Below are positions 33,666 through 42,012 of a DNA stretch of 64,000 nt, one piece after another. The translations under genes and the position numbers were made by a program. Location of the stretch: contig NZ_RSFW01000007.1 of the NCBI RefSeq assembly GCF_003937825.1, positions 62,001 through 126,000 on the forward strand, written 5' to 3'. The notes beneath the pieces are model-generated. The model did no database searches. It worked only from the letters and a program-made list of their open reading frames with translations, and was not told the DNA's origin. The DNA comes from Mesobacillus subterraneus. Lineage in GTDB: Bacteria > Bacillota > Bacilli > Bacillales > Cytobacillaceae. How positions within the stretch are numbered: the first letter of the stretch is position 1; each line of letters begins with the position of its first letter.

Positions 33666-35599
33666 TAATTTCTGAGCAGTATACCATTGTTAATGCCCCT
33701 GCTGGTAGCGGGAAAACTACTGCTTTATCTAAAAGCATAAATGATCTCATGCTAACTGCTAATAACAGTATATTGTGTATTACATATACTAATAGAGCTG
33801 CAGAACAGTTAAAAGAAAAAATAATTAATGAATCAGTACAAATAGGAACAATTCACTCGTTCATTGGGAGTTTCATGAGGGCCTTTTTTAAATTAAGGCC
33901 TATAGTTAATTACTTTTATGAGTTTTTTGATGAAAATATAACGAAAATTCTTGATAGTAAAAGTGAAGGGGAAATAGCGAAACTGAATAAGTATAAAGAA
34001 AGGTATGGCTTAAAAGAGGATTATATATTAACAAAACAAACGCTTATAGAGAATACAGTATGTCTGGAATATGGAGAAACTCAATTTACTTCTTTTCTTT
34101 ATGGGAGTTTATCCCACGATGATCTATTAATATTCTCAAAGGCTGTATTGGAAAAGTTCCCTAAATTAAATAAAACAATTTCACAAAGATTTTCACATAT
34201 TTTTATTGATGAATATCAAGATACGAATTCGGAAATATTGGAGTTGTTTTATAATGCATGCTTAAATTCTGATACAAAGTTAGTTTTATTAGGAGATGAA
34301 ATGCAACAAATATATAAAGATCGTGTTGAAGATTTTCAAGAAGTGATTAATCGCCATTTCGTTAGAGATAACTCATTAAATAATAATTGGCGTTCCCAAG
34401 GCAATATAGTTAAACTGTTAAACAATTTATACTGCGATCCCTCATATAAACAACATCCTCAAATATCTGCGGAAGAGAAGCCTAGACTTCTTATTGTAGA
34501 TGACTTTAGTGAAATGGAGATATCCAGTGAGGTGTTGCAGCTAGTCTTGTACAATAGCGACTTATTTAAAGCATTAAAAGCATATAATTTGTTTAATGCT
34601 TATAACGAAAAATATAAAGTTTTTGATAAATATAATACTAAAGAAATTTTGCTAAACTTAACAGTAGATAGTCCAGATGATTTAATAACACTACTGGTTT
34701 TTATTGTAGAAATCAGTGATTTATTTGATAATAAACAATTCGCACAATTAATACAGAAAGTAACGAGTTTTAAATTTGCTAATAAGGAAATATGGAATAT
34801 AAAAAGTCACTCGGACAAAACAAAAGTAGCATTTTATATAAATGAAATAAGTCAACAAGTAAAAAAAGATATTACAATTGAGGAATTATTAAATTTCTTA
34901 AGAGACAATGAAATAGTTGATACTTATTATATAGATATGGTTATTGGGCATATCGAAGAAGAAAGTAACTTTAAAAATAAAATTTATGAAGTAAAATTAA
35001 ATGAATTTATAAATTGTTACAGGGAAATGAAAAATCCTAAATTCTCTACTCAACACGCAGTCAAGGGTGAAGGCTATGACCATGTTGCGTTAAAGGTTTC
35101 TGATGGTAATTCTAGTCCCAATGTTAAAATGTATCTATATTTAGAATTGCTTTCAAAAGGGTTATTTAACTATGAAGATTTTTCAAACATGAATAAAGAA
35201 ATAAGAACTTCTAATAAGAGCTTTAATAAATCTATAGGTAAAAAGATTTCACAATTTAAAGCTTCTGATTATAAACAATATGAAGATGAATGTACAGATT
35301 TCATAGATAATATAAAAAGGAATATTATAGTTAATAAGCGATTTTATGAAGAGTTTTTTGCTGGTGAATTTTCAAAGTTTGAAGATAAGCCTAATGTAAC
35401 AAATTTTAAAAATTGTATAAAGGCTGCTAATAGAATCGATGGAATGTTACTAGCATATAAATTACTTTATGTAGGTTGTTCTCGAGCCAAAAAAAATCTA
35501 GATGTTTATGTTAAAAGTAGTAGCATAATTCACTTTAGAAGAGAATTTATTTCTTCTATGGAAGAGCACAATTTTGAAGTAGTATGTTCCGTAGGTTAA
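33650..35599 (+). CDS. gajB: Gabija-type GajB: UvrD/Rep-like SF1A helicase
   Basis: TTG start 33650 with GAGGAGGGG six bases upstream, inside the end of gajA, so translation is coupled. 649 residues with SF1A motifs: VNAPAGSGKTT (Walker A, 14-24), ITYTNRAAEQLKEKI (Ia), FIDEYQDTNSEI (Walker B), LLGDEMQQIYKDR (III), LNNNWRSQGNIV (IV), STQHAVKGEGYDHV (V) and LLYVGCSRAKKNL (VI). In Gabija it supplies ATP-driven DNA translocation and partners GajA. It is longer than the roughly 500-residue reference GajB. AT-rich like gajA, consistent with joint transfer. A terminator follows immediately. Confidence 0.82.
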   Translation: MAEGLIISEQYTIVNAPAGSGKTTALSKSINDLMLTANNSILCITYTNRAAEQLKEKIINESVQIGTIHSFIGSFMRAFFKLRPIVNYFYEFFDENITKILDSKSEGEIAKLNKYKERYGLKEDYILTKQTLIENTVCLEYGETQFTSFLYGSLSHDDLLIFSKAVLEKFPKLNKTISQRFSHIFIDEYQDTNSEILELFYNACLNSDTKLVLLGDEMQQIYKDRVEDFQEVINRHFVRDNSLNNNWRSQGNIVKLLNNLYCDPSYKQHPQISAEEKPRLLIVDDFSEMEISSEVLQLVLYNSDLFKALKAYNLFNAYNEKYKVFDKYNTKEILLNLTVDSPDDLITLLVFIVEISDLFDNKQFAQLIQKVTSFKFANKEIWNIKSHSDKTKVAFYINEISQQVKKDITIEELLNFLRDNEIVDTYYIDMVIGHIEEESNFKNKIYEVKLNEFINCYREMKNPKFSTQHAVKGEGYDHVALKVSDGNSSPNVKMYLYLELLSKGLFNYEDFSNMNKEIRTSNKSFNKSIGKKISQFKASDYKQYEDECTDFIDNIKRNIIVNKRFYEEFFAGEFSKFEDKPNVTNFKNCIKAANRIDGMLLAYKLLYVGCSRAKKNLDVYVKSSSIIHFRREFISSMEEHNFEVVCSVG

Positions 35600-35611
35600 C
35601 TTTAGTGTGGA

Positions 35612-35640
35612 AGCACAGGGCTAAAACCCTGTGCTCTTTT
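35612..35640 (+). terminator. Terminator of the gajAB pair
   Basis: AGCACAGGG pairs with CCCTGTGCT over a 5-base loop, followed by CTTTT. Confidence 0.8.
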
Positions 35641-35807
35641 CATTTATAAAACTAAAAAATAGAGAGGAGTAGATTTAGCTAAAACAATTTTAGAGTAAAA
35701 TTCTAAGAATTTTTTTCCTTTAACTCAAAGTGTCTATAATACTAACCAAATCTAAAAAATGCTAAAATCTAAATATAAATACTGTAAACTATTGGGGTAA
35801 GCAACAA

Positions 35808-36104
35808 ATGGACAAAATCCGTCAAACAATAATAAACTTCCTCGACGAACGAAACTGGAAACCATACCACAATGAAAAAGACTTGGCTATATCCATTTCT
35901 CTCGAAGCCAATGAACTACTATAAAACTTTCAATGGAAATCCAGTGAGGAATCGGTAAGGGATTCTAAGCAGAACATAAAAGAGGAAATGGCTGATATAT
36001 TAATTTACCTTGTTCAGTTAGCGGACAAAATGGATATAGATCTAGAAGAGGAAGTTTTGGAGAAGATGAAGAAGAATGCGCTTAAGTATCCCGTCAGAAA
36101 GAAA
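35808..36104 (+). pseudogene. MazG-like nucleotide pyrophosphohydrolase with one nonsense codon
   Basis: From ATG 35808 the frame reads MDKIRQTIINFLDERNWKPY, then ISISLEANELL, a TAA at 35922-35924, then NFQWKSSEESVRDSKQNIKE, EMADILIYLVQLADKMDIDL and on to KYPVRKK. This is the MazG-like fold, with the EXXE of EANELLE and the EEMAD helix. The TAA replaces what should be a Glu (GAA) that belongs to the metal-binding EXXE set, so the enzyme is dead. The 3' end runs into a left arm of the dispersed hairpin (36105), replacing the normal C-terminus. Such enzymes hydrolyse NTPs to NMP and PPi and are often found in defence islands. Confidence 0.82.
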
Positions 36105-36156
36105 CGTGGGGACGGTTCTTCTGTTTCAGTAAATTGCTTATTTTTACATTTTATGA
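36105..36156 (+). repeat. Left half of the dispersed hairpin fused to the MazG remnant
   Basis: GGGGACGGTTCTTCTGTTTC followed by AGTAAATTGC matches the copy at 36779 almost base for base for over 40 bases. The right arm is missing. Confidence 0.75.
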
Positions 36157-36249
36157 AACGCCTGTTTTTCCTGTCGAAAATTAATAGTTTCAATTTCCTT
36201 CCAATAGAACAATTGTTTGTGCTACGATTGTCTTAGGGAGGTGATAACT

Positions 36250-36696
36250 ATGAATGGACAATTGACATACCAAGACTACAAAGAATTTTTTACTAAAATG
36301 AAGTATGCTAATCATTTCAGTGACTACCATGAACAAGTAAGGATGATGAAGAATTTCGATAGATTAGTTGACTCTATGGAAATTGTTGAATTTTATCCTA
36401 AGAATAGCTTTATAAGAGAAGCTTTAACCAGTCTTTATGTTTTTACTGAAAAGAAATTAGTAAAGATTAGCGAGTATGACAAAAGGGTTAAGTTTGATGT
36501 ATTTAATTATAATGACATACAAACTCTAAACCTTGAAACTCAAGATTACTATGGTAGTGGTAGGAGTGCTTTGAATATCCAGTTTTCAAACGGTGAACAA
36601 GTGTATCTTAATAGTAATGAGGATACAGATGACGATTGGGAAGATACGTTTGAAGACAAGATAGTGAAGATATTCAATTTCTTGTTAACAAAATAA
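36250..36696 (+). CDS. Unrecognised small soluble protein (possible DUF3908 type)
   Basis: ATG 36250 lies behind an excellent GGGAGGTGAT; an upstream in-frame start at 36217 has none. 148 residues: YQDYKEFFTKMKYANHFSDY near the start, a central beta-rich portion (LYVFTEKKLVKISEYDKRVKF), and a C-terminal FSNGEQVYLNSNEDTDDDWE acidic stretch before a final helix. It has a PH- or DUF3908-like outline, but I cannot confirm the family. It lies in the defence island, followed by a terminator and another dispersed repeat. AT-rich. Confidence 0.7.
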   Translation: MNGQLTYQDYKEFFTKMKYANHFSDYHEQVRMMKNFDRLVDSMEIVEFYPKNSFIREALTSLYVFTEKKLVKISEYDKRVKFDVFNYNDIQTLNLETQDYYGSGRSALNIQFSNGEQVYLNSNEDTDDDWEDTFEDKIVKIFNFLLTK

Positions 36697-36706
36697 GTTG
36701 TAATTG

Positions 36707-36738
36707 GGGCATCTATTAATATAGGTGTCTTTTTTATT
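36707..36738 (+). terminator. Terminator of the 148-aa gene
   Basis: GGGGCATCTAT pairs imperfectly with ATAGGTGTC, followed by six T. Confidence 0.6.
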
Positions 36739-36772
36739 TAAGGGAGAGATGGAAATGAAAGTATTAGATGAT

Positions 36773-36855
36773 GAAACGAGGGGACGGTTCTTCTGTTTCA
36801 GTAAATTGCATATTTTAACAATTTATAAACGGTCGGAACCTTCCCTGTGATTTCT
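36773..36855 (+). repeat. Dispersed hairpin element with weakened right arm
   Basis: GAAACGAGGGGACGGTTCTT at the left; CGGTCGGAACCTTCCCTGTG at the right, with base changes that weaken pairing. The inside shares AGTAAATTGC with the half copy at 36105. Confidence 0.7.
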
Positions 36856-36940
36856 TAGGGGACATTTAACAGGTTTTCATATCACATTCTGGAATTTGAG
36901 TATTTTAAGATAGGATGTTATTTTGTCTGCTTAGTTCTTT

Positions 36941-37186
36941 TTAGCGGTTAAATTCTTCTGGGTATGCTTGTTTGTAAAGTAGGATCATCGCCTTTTTGGC
37001 TGCATGCTTTTTGCTTCTTGGGTGTGTGCCTGTGGCGGTGATGTCTCTGTATGGTGGTTGTTCGTCGCAAATATTTACGGTGATTAGATATTCGTTTGGA
37101 TATTGGATTATTTCCATTTCTATTTCATCGCCATATTCATTTTTAAATTGGGTCACATCCCAGGAGAGGTAGTAGTCTACTTTCAT
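36941..37186 (-). CDS. Small protein with dsRNA-binding-domain-like C-terminus
   Basis: 81 residues. The first half (DYYLSWDVTQFKNEYGDEIE, then MEIIQYPNEYLITVNI) is beta-like. The second half reads DITATGTHPRSKKHAAKKAM, resembling the last strand and helix of a dsRBD, where SKKXAKXXAA contacts the RNA backbone. An abbreviated dsRBD-like fold is therefore possible but unproven. It starts 12 bases after the XRE gene stop and is cotranscribed with it. A role in handling RNA, for example against phage, would be inference only. Confidence 0.65.
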   Translation of the reverse strand: MKVDYYLSWDVTQFKNEYGDEIEMEIIQYPNEYLITVNICDEQPPYRDITATGTHPRSKKHAAKKAMILLYKQAYPEEFNR

Positions 37187-37198
37187 AATATTAACCTT

Positions 37199-37432
37199 TT
37201 ATTCCTTCTCATCTTCTATGGTTTCAATCTCTATGATTTTGCGGATGTCTGTGATGTTAAGTGCTTCGCTTATTCGTTTGATGTGATCAAAGTGAATGCT
37301 TTTTCTTTTATTGTTAGCCAGTTCGCTTAGTGTAGCATGACGAATGTCTGCTAATCGGGATAGCTCTCGTAATGAGATGCCATAATCATTTAGCAGTTTT
37401 TTTATATTGATATTCACCTGTTTCTCTGCCAT
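37199..37432 (-). CDS. Small XRE-family regulator
   Basis: 77 residues, almost all a Cro/C1-type helix-turn-helix: NINIKKLLNDYGISLRELSR, then LADIRHATLSELANNKRKSI, then FDHIKRISEALNITDI. It is of the YozG/YazB-like group that regulates its own small operon. First gene of a two-gene unit with the dsRBD-like protein. The C-terminal IIEIETIEDEKE tail is acidic. Its position between the Gabija-like genes and the DUF262 region suggests it belongs to the island. Confidence 0.83.
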   Translation of the reverse strand: MAEKQVNINIKKLLNDYGISLRELSRLADIRHATLSELANNKRKSIHFDHIKRISEALNITDIRKIIEIETIEDEKE

Positions 37433-37881
37433 AGCTTACACCTATTCCTATTAACTATAAGGCAAAGCTATCATCTTTAGGTGCGCGAAGTGGTACGTTG
37501 TTAAGTACCATTTTGTTTGTTTTTAAAAGAAATTTTGCGGTTAGGGAATAGATGCTGTTTTAATTTTATTTGGAGATGCTGTCTTTCTGATTGAGAGGGA
37601 AATACGGGACATTGGTTGGGTCTCAAGTGATAAAAATTGATGTATCCAATATGCAAGGTAATAGAACGTTTCTCATGTCCCGGAAATTGCTACAAGCCTA
37701 TAAGCTCAAATGGTTGAAACCCAAAGATAACGATAAGCAGTTCAAGCTGCTTATCGTTTTTTTTTTTTGCTCTAAAGTCTTCTATCTAACTGTTCACAAA
37801 ACTGCCACAATCGACCGCTTCCCACCCTGTCCTTTCCACCCTCTCATCCATATATAAAGGGTGAAAGGGTGGTGCATTAGC
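37433..37881. other. Intergenic region, start of the left direct repeat
   Basis: Holds a terminator-like hairpin (AACGATAAGCAG 37729-37740 / CTGCTTATCGTT 37747-37758 with a long T-run). The homology with 40890 onward begins near 37710. A plus-strand open frame at 37591-37857 crosses this hairpin and is not credible. Confidence 0.6.
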
Positions 37882-38700
37882 ATGACAATTAAATCGGCGG
37901 TTATTGAAAGTTTTGCGGAGTATTCACAGTTTGGTTCGTTGAAGGAGTTTAACAATCATTTTGAGATGTGGATGGCGGATAAGAAGCGTTATTTCAGTAA
38001 GGGTGAGTTGATTGGTTTGAAGCGGCTGGCTCGTTTTGCTGCGAAGGTTCCTGGGGTGGCCAATGCCAAGATTGGGACGGTCCTGAAGGCGATTTATGAG
38101 GAGTATGGGGAGATGGGGGTTTCCCGTTCTACTTTTAAGAGGATGATTCTGAAGGCTAGTGAAATTGGTATTTTTACTGTATATGAAACGGCGCGCAAGA
38201 ACGGCTCACAGTCTAGCAACCTGTATGTATTCAATCGTTTCCCGATGAATGAACTACCGGATGGCGATCAATTGAGCCACCAATATAAAACTATCATTCC
38301 TTCTGAAACTAACAATAAAAAGAATAATAAACGTGAAGAAAAGGCTGCTGAAGAACAATCATCCGAAATCACAGAGGTAAAACCCGTTGCTGAACAAGCG
38401 CCGGAAGATCATCTTTTTGTCAGCGACCGGGTTCCAAGTGATTTCGTTAATCTAGTAAAATACTTCTACCCAACCGCAAAATCGATCGAGGAATTCTGGC
38501 GGATGAGCATGGTCGCTGCGTACCGTAACAACTATGAAAAAGACAAGGATCTCCTGTTATCTGTGTCCCTTGACTCGTTCAAGCAACTCGTCCGGAAGCT
38601 GAAGTCGAAGGTGGAAGTGAAGAACCCCATTGCTTATTTTACCGGGATCTTGAATAAGAAGTTCCAGGAGCGTTATTTTGAGGAGCTTTATGATATGCAG
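37710..38700 (+). repeat. Left copy of about 1-kb direct repeat (paralogous replication-type gene)
   Basis: It contains the AACGATAAGCAG hairpin, the TTCACAAAAC and CCATATATAAA leader, and the gene at 37882. It matches 40890-41895 in order and orientation, with the DUF262 gene between. Confidence 0.85.
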
Positions 38701-38709
38701 GATTGTTGA
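37882..38709 (+). CDS. Replication-initiator-like winged-helix protein, copy A
   Basis: Start at ATG 37882 behind GGGTGGTG. 275 residues: an N-terminal domain with KGELIGLKRLARFAAKVPGV, then ISRSTFKRMILKA-like GVSRSTFKRMILKASEIGIF, which fits a winged helix. A charged linker follows (residues 145-180). The C-terminal end EVKNPIAYFTGILNKKFQER recalls the tail motif of plasmid and phage replication initiators/DnaD-like proteins. Function is not established. About 90 percent identical to copy B at 41078; differences cluster in the linker and at the last four residues. Confidence 0.72.
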   Translation: MTIKSAVIESFAEYSQFGSLKEFNNHFEMWMADKKRYFSKGELIGLKRLARFAAKVPGVANAKIGTVLKAIYEEYGEMGVSRSTFKRMILKASEIGIFTVYETARKNGSQSSNLYVFNRFPMNELPDGDQLSHQYKTIIPSETNNKKNNKREEKAAEEQSSEITEVKPVAEQAPEDHLFVSDRVPSDFVNLVKYFYPTAKSIEEFWRMSMVAAYRNNYEKDKDLLLSVSLDSFKQLVRKLKSKVEVKNPIAYFTGILNKKFQERYFEELYDMQDC

Positions 38710-38965
38710 ATTAAGCCAAAAAGTTTTTTCGAGAGGCATAGGAGTTTCCAATGTGTCGTGAATTGTGAAAATATGTAACTAATTAAGACAGTGGAATCGT
38801 CCCTCGATCTCAAACTTAGGAACAAAACTCCACTTTTACTCTTATACTACAAAATTTTGAAAATATTTACTTTTATCATTGAATGAAGTAGTCTAAATGT
38901 AACTTATGATAGAATTAATAAATTTTATTTTAAGTGTTATATGTAAATAAGAAAGGGAAGAAAAA
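38710..38965. other. Intergenic region before the DUF262 gene, with decayed repeat
   Basis: A degraded dispersed element (GGAGTTTCCAATGTGTCG ... GACAGTGGAATCGTCCCTCG) lies at about 38745-38802. AT-rich promoter region to 38965, with GAAAGGGAAG in front of the DUF262 start. Confidence 0.5.
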
Positions 38966-40765
38966 ATGAAATTTGAAGCAATGAGTGACAACATACGTGG
39001 TTTATTTACAGCTACTAGAACATATAAGATTCCAAGATTTCAACGTGATTTTTCTTGGGATCAAAATAATTATAACGAATTTTTAAATGATATCTTATCT
39101 CAAATATCATTTAATCCTGAATCTGCTAAATTTGAAACATCACAATATTTTTTAGGTAATATGTTATTTTTAGGAGAGAAAGAAAAAGACGTAGTTGAAG
39201 TTGTAGATGGTCAACAAAGATTAACTACAGCTACAATATTGTTGGCAGCATTAAGGAATTCATTGTATGACGTCAAGGACACGGAAGTGTATAGTACTGG
39301 GCAAATAGCGGCAGCGCGTGACTACGCTGATACTATACAAAATGAGTATTTAATAAAAAAAATTGATGGCACTCCACAAAGGAAAGTACAAACTACTTCT
39401 AGTTATCCTTATTTTACGCAAACTATACAAGATTATCATACTAAAAATGGTGATGTTGAGCCTGCTACAGAAGAAGAAGAGTTACTAAAAAAGACATTTG
39501 ATTTCTTTTTAAAAGAATTAAAAGAAGACGCTTTGTTAAAAAAGTTTTCGACTATGTATAAATATCAGTTTAAATCTGTAAATTATGTTGAAGCTTTAAA
39601 AGCGCTAAGAGATCAATTATTAAAATCCGAAATAATTGATGTGTTTGTTTCAGAAAAGGAACAAGCTAATAAAATATTTGAAAATATAAATTCTAAGGGT
39701 AAGCCTCTTTCACAAGTGGATTTAATAAAAAACTCTATTTTTAGCAGAATTAGTATTTCTAATGGTGGAGTCGATGAAATATCAATTACTTGGAATGATT
39801 TTAAGAAACAAATTGTAGATTTAGATACTACTTTCAATGAATTTTTCCTACATTATTGGAAGGCTGTATATCCACAAGATAGTGCCAATGGAAATAATTT
39901 ATATAAAAAGTTTCTTAAAAGATTTGGTGCAAGTACAGATAATGAACTTGAAGATTTTGTAAAAGAGCTGAAACAGGGGCTTGAGTTTTATAAAACAATA
40001 GTATCACCAGATAGAAATCAATTTACTAGAAAAGAGTTAAAAGCAGAGTTAGAATATCTCGTAGCGATTAATAGATTTAAAGGCGTACAGGTACGCCCAG
40101 TTTTACTGTCTTTATATATCACTAATGCAAAACTAGGTAAAAAGAAATTACCTCAAAAGGAAAAAACCTTATTCTTACAATTTTTAAGTAATTTCCATTT
40201 TGCAGCATTTGGAACAGACTTAAAAGTAAGATCTAATAAAGCGACAATTCCGTATAAAAACTTTTCTCAAAGGGTTTCTAATGCTAAGACAAAAAGTGAA
40301 ATTAAAGTAGCTATTTTGGAATTGAGAAAAGAGTTATTAAAGCTTATTACAAAAGAAAATTTCATTAAAGTTTTTGAATGTTTAGAGTTCTCTAAAGAAA
40401 AAGCAAGAAGCGGTTTAGAAGCCTTTCCTGCTTCCTATGCTATTAAGCAAATAGCTAATTTTACGGATAATAGAACATTTGATGATGATGAATATTCTAT
40501 AGAGCATATATTGGATGAATCGTTAGGTAATACTAAAAATATTGGTAATCTAATAGTACTTGAAGAAAAATATAATACAGCAGTAAATGAAGAAAAAAAA
40601 CGAAACAAAGATATTTCATTTGAACAAAAGAAATTTATATATTTACAGAGTAGCTATACTATGGTTCAGACATTATGTGAAAAATATACAACGTTTACTA
40701 GAGAAGATATATCTAAGAGAGCTAATGTATTAGCATATTCATTTTGGGATGCATTCTTTAAGTAG
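38966..40765 (+). CDS. DUF262-DUF1524 (GmrSD-type) nuclease-like protein
   Basis: 599 residues behind GAAAGGGAAG. The N-terminal DUF262 domain has TYKIPRFQRDFSWDQ at 19-33 and the nucleotide-binding motif VVDGQQRLTT at 79-88, then NKIFENINSKGKPLSQVDLIKN near 236. The C-terminal DUF1524 domain has YSIEHILDESL with His514 and NIGNLIVL near 525-532, a His-Me/HNH-type nuclease core. This single-chain layout matches the GmrSD class of type IV restriction enzymes acting on modified DNA (family knowledge). Strongly AT-rich, with neighbours of clearly higher GC. Flanked on both sides by copies of the same 275-residue gene, suggesting a hotspot. Confidence 0.82.
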   Translation: MKFEAMSDNIRGLFTATRTYKIPRFQRDFSWDQNNYNEFLNDILSQISFNPESAKFETSQYFLGNMLFLGEKEKDVVEVVDGQQRLTTATILLAALRNSLYDVKDTEVYSTGQIAAARDYADTIQNEYLIKKIDGTPQRKVQTTSSYPYFTQTIQDYHTKNGDVEPATEEEELLKKTFDFFLKELKEDALLKKFSTMYKYQFKSVNYVEALKALRDQLLKSEIIDVFVSEKEQANKIFENINSKGKPLSQVDLIKNSIFSRISISNGGVDEISITWNDFKKQIVDLDTTFNEFFLHYWKAVYPQDSANGNNLYKKFLKRFGASTDNELEDFVKELKQGLEFYKTIVSPDRNQFTRKELKAELEYLVAINRFKGVQVRPVLLSLYITNAKLGKKKLPQKEKTLFLQFLSNFHFAAFGTDLKVRSNKATIPYKNFSQRVSNAKTKSEIKVAILELRKELLKLITKENFIKVFECLEFSKEKARSGLEAFPASYAIKQIANFTDNRTFDDDEYSIEHILDESLGNTKNIGNLIVLEEKYNTAVNEEKKRNKDISFEQKKFIYLQSSYTMVQTLCEKYTTFTREDISKRANVLAYSFWDAFFK

Positions 40766-41077
40766 AGGATTTCATGATAGACATAGGGAAGGTCCAGCAT
40801 TTCATACCTAAGTCAAATGGATTTGCTAAGTTGTCAATTTAAACTGAGATTGAACTAATAATGGCAAATATAAGTTAGCAATTAAACACGTTGTATGGTT
40901 AAATACTCAAAATTCCAAAGAGAACGATAAGCAGTCACGCTGCTTATCGTATTTTTTTGCCCAAACTCTAAAAGTTCCTATCCGATTGTTCACAAAACCG
41001 TCACAATCCCTCCTATCCCACCCTGGCCTTTCCACCCTGTCATCCATATATAAAAGGTGAAAGGGTGGTGCATTAGC
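40766..41077. other. Intergenic region, start of the right direct repeat
   Basis: A decayed repeat fragment (GACATAGGGAAGGTCC) is at 40777. The AACGATAAGCAG/CTGCTTATCGT hairpin (40923-40950) with T-run terminates the DUF262 transcript and is the start of the right direct repeat. Confidence 0.6.
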
Positions 41078-41895
41078 ATGACAATTAAATCGGCAGTTGT
41101 TGAGAGTTTTGCGGAGTATTCACAGTTTAGTTCGTTGAAGGAGTTTAACAATCATTTTGAAATGTGGATGGCGGATAAGAAGCGTTTTTTTAGTAAGGGT
41201 GAGTTGATTGGGTTGAAGCGGCTGGCTCGTTTTGCTGCGAAGGTTCCTGGGGTGGCGAATGCCAAGATCGGGACGGTCCTGAAGGCTATTTATGGGGAGT
41301 ATGGGGAGATGGGGATATCCCGTTCTACTTTTAAAAGAATGATCTTGAAGGCGAGTGATATTGGTATTTTCACTGTATATGAAACTGCACGCAAGAACGG
41401 CTCACAGTCTAGCAACCTGTATGTATTCAATCGTTTCCCGATGAATGAACTACCGGATGGCGATCAATTGAGCCACCAATATAAAACTATCATTCCTTCT
41501 GAAACAAACATAAAAAAGAAGAATAAACGTGAAGAAAAGGCTGTTGAAGAACAATCATCCGAAATCACTGGGGTAAAGCCCCTTGCTGAACAAGCACCGG
41601 AACAGCATCTTTTTGTCAGTGACCGGGTTCCGAGCGATTTCGTCAATCTTGTAAAATACTTTTTCCCAGCCGCAAAAACGATCGAAGAATTTTGGCGGAT
41701 GAACAAGGTCGCTGCCTACAGTAACAACTATGAACAAGAAACAGATCTCGTGTTATCTGTATCCCTGGACTCCTTCAAGCAGCTCGTCCGGAAGCTGAAA
41801 TCGAAGGTGGAAGTAAAGAATCCAGTGGCATATTTTACAGGAATCCTGAACAAGAAGTTTCAGGAGCGCTATTTTGAGGAGCTTTATGATTTGGT
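40890..41895 (+). repeat. Right copy of the about 1-kb direct repeat
   Basis: Same order of hairpin, leader and gene as 37710-38700. Identity is high in the gene and lower in the leader. Confidence 0.85.
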
Positions 41896-41905
41896 GGTTT
41901 ATTGA
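41078..41905 (+). CDS. Replication-initiator-like winged-helix protein, copy B
   Basis: 275 residues starting at ATG 41078 behind GGGTGGTG. Same architecture as copy A: KGELIGLKRLARFAAKVPGV, GISRSTFKRMILKASDIGIF, charged linker, EVKNPVAYFTGILNKKFQER. The two copies differ at about 27 positions by eye, which means the duplication is not recent or the copies came in separately. Both are intact, so both may be made. The last residues (LVVY versus MQDC) differ completely, marking the end of homology. Confidence 0.72.
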   Translation: MTIKSAVVESFAEYSQFSSLKEFNNHFEMWMADKKRFFSKGELIGLKRLARFAAKVPGVANAKIGTVLKAIYGEYGEMGISRSTFKRMILKASDIGIFTVYETARKNGSQSSNLYVFNRFPMNELPDGDQLSHQYKTIIPSETNIKKKNKREEKAVEEQSSEITGVKPLAEQAPEQHLFVSDRVPSDFVNLVKYFFPAAKTIEEFWRMNKVAAYSNNYEQETDLVLSVSLDSFKQLVRKLKSKVEVKNPVAYFTGILNKKFQERYFEELYDLVVY

Positions 41906-42012
41906 ACCCACCTAGTTTTTTGATTCTTTTTACCCATATAAATCCAAAAGGAATATTTGGATATTTGTGGAATTAAGGTATAACAGTTATGTCTAATTTT
42001 ATGGGAGTGGTT

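Noticed and set aside
37591-37857. 88-codon plus-strand open frame before copy A
   Set aside because: It crosses a terminator hairpin and T-run and has no ribosome binding site or protein-like character.
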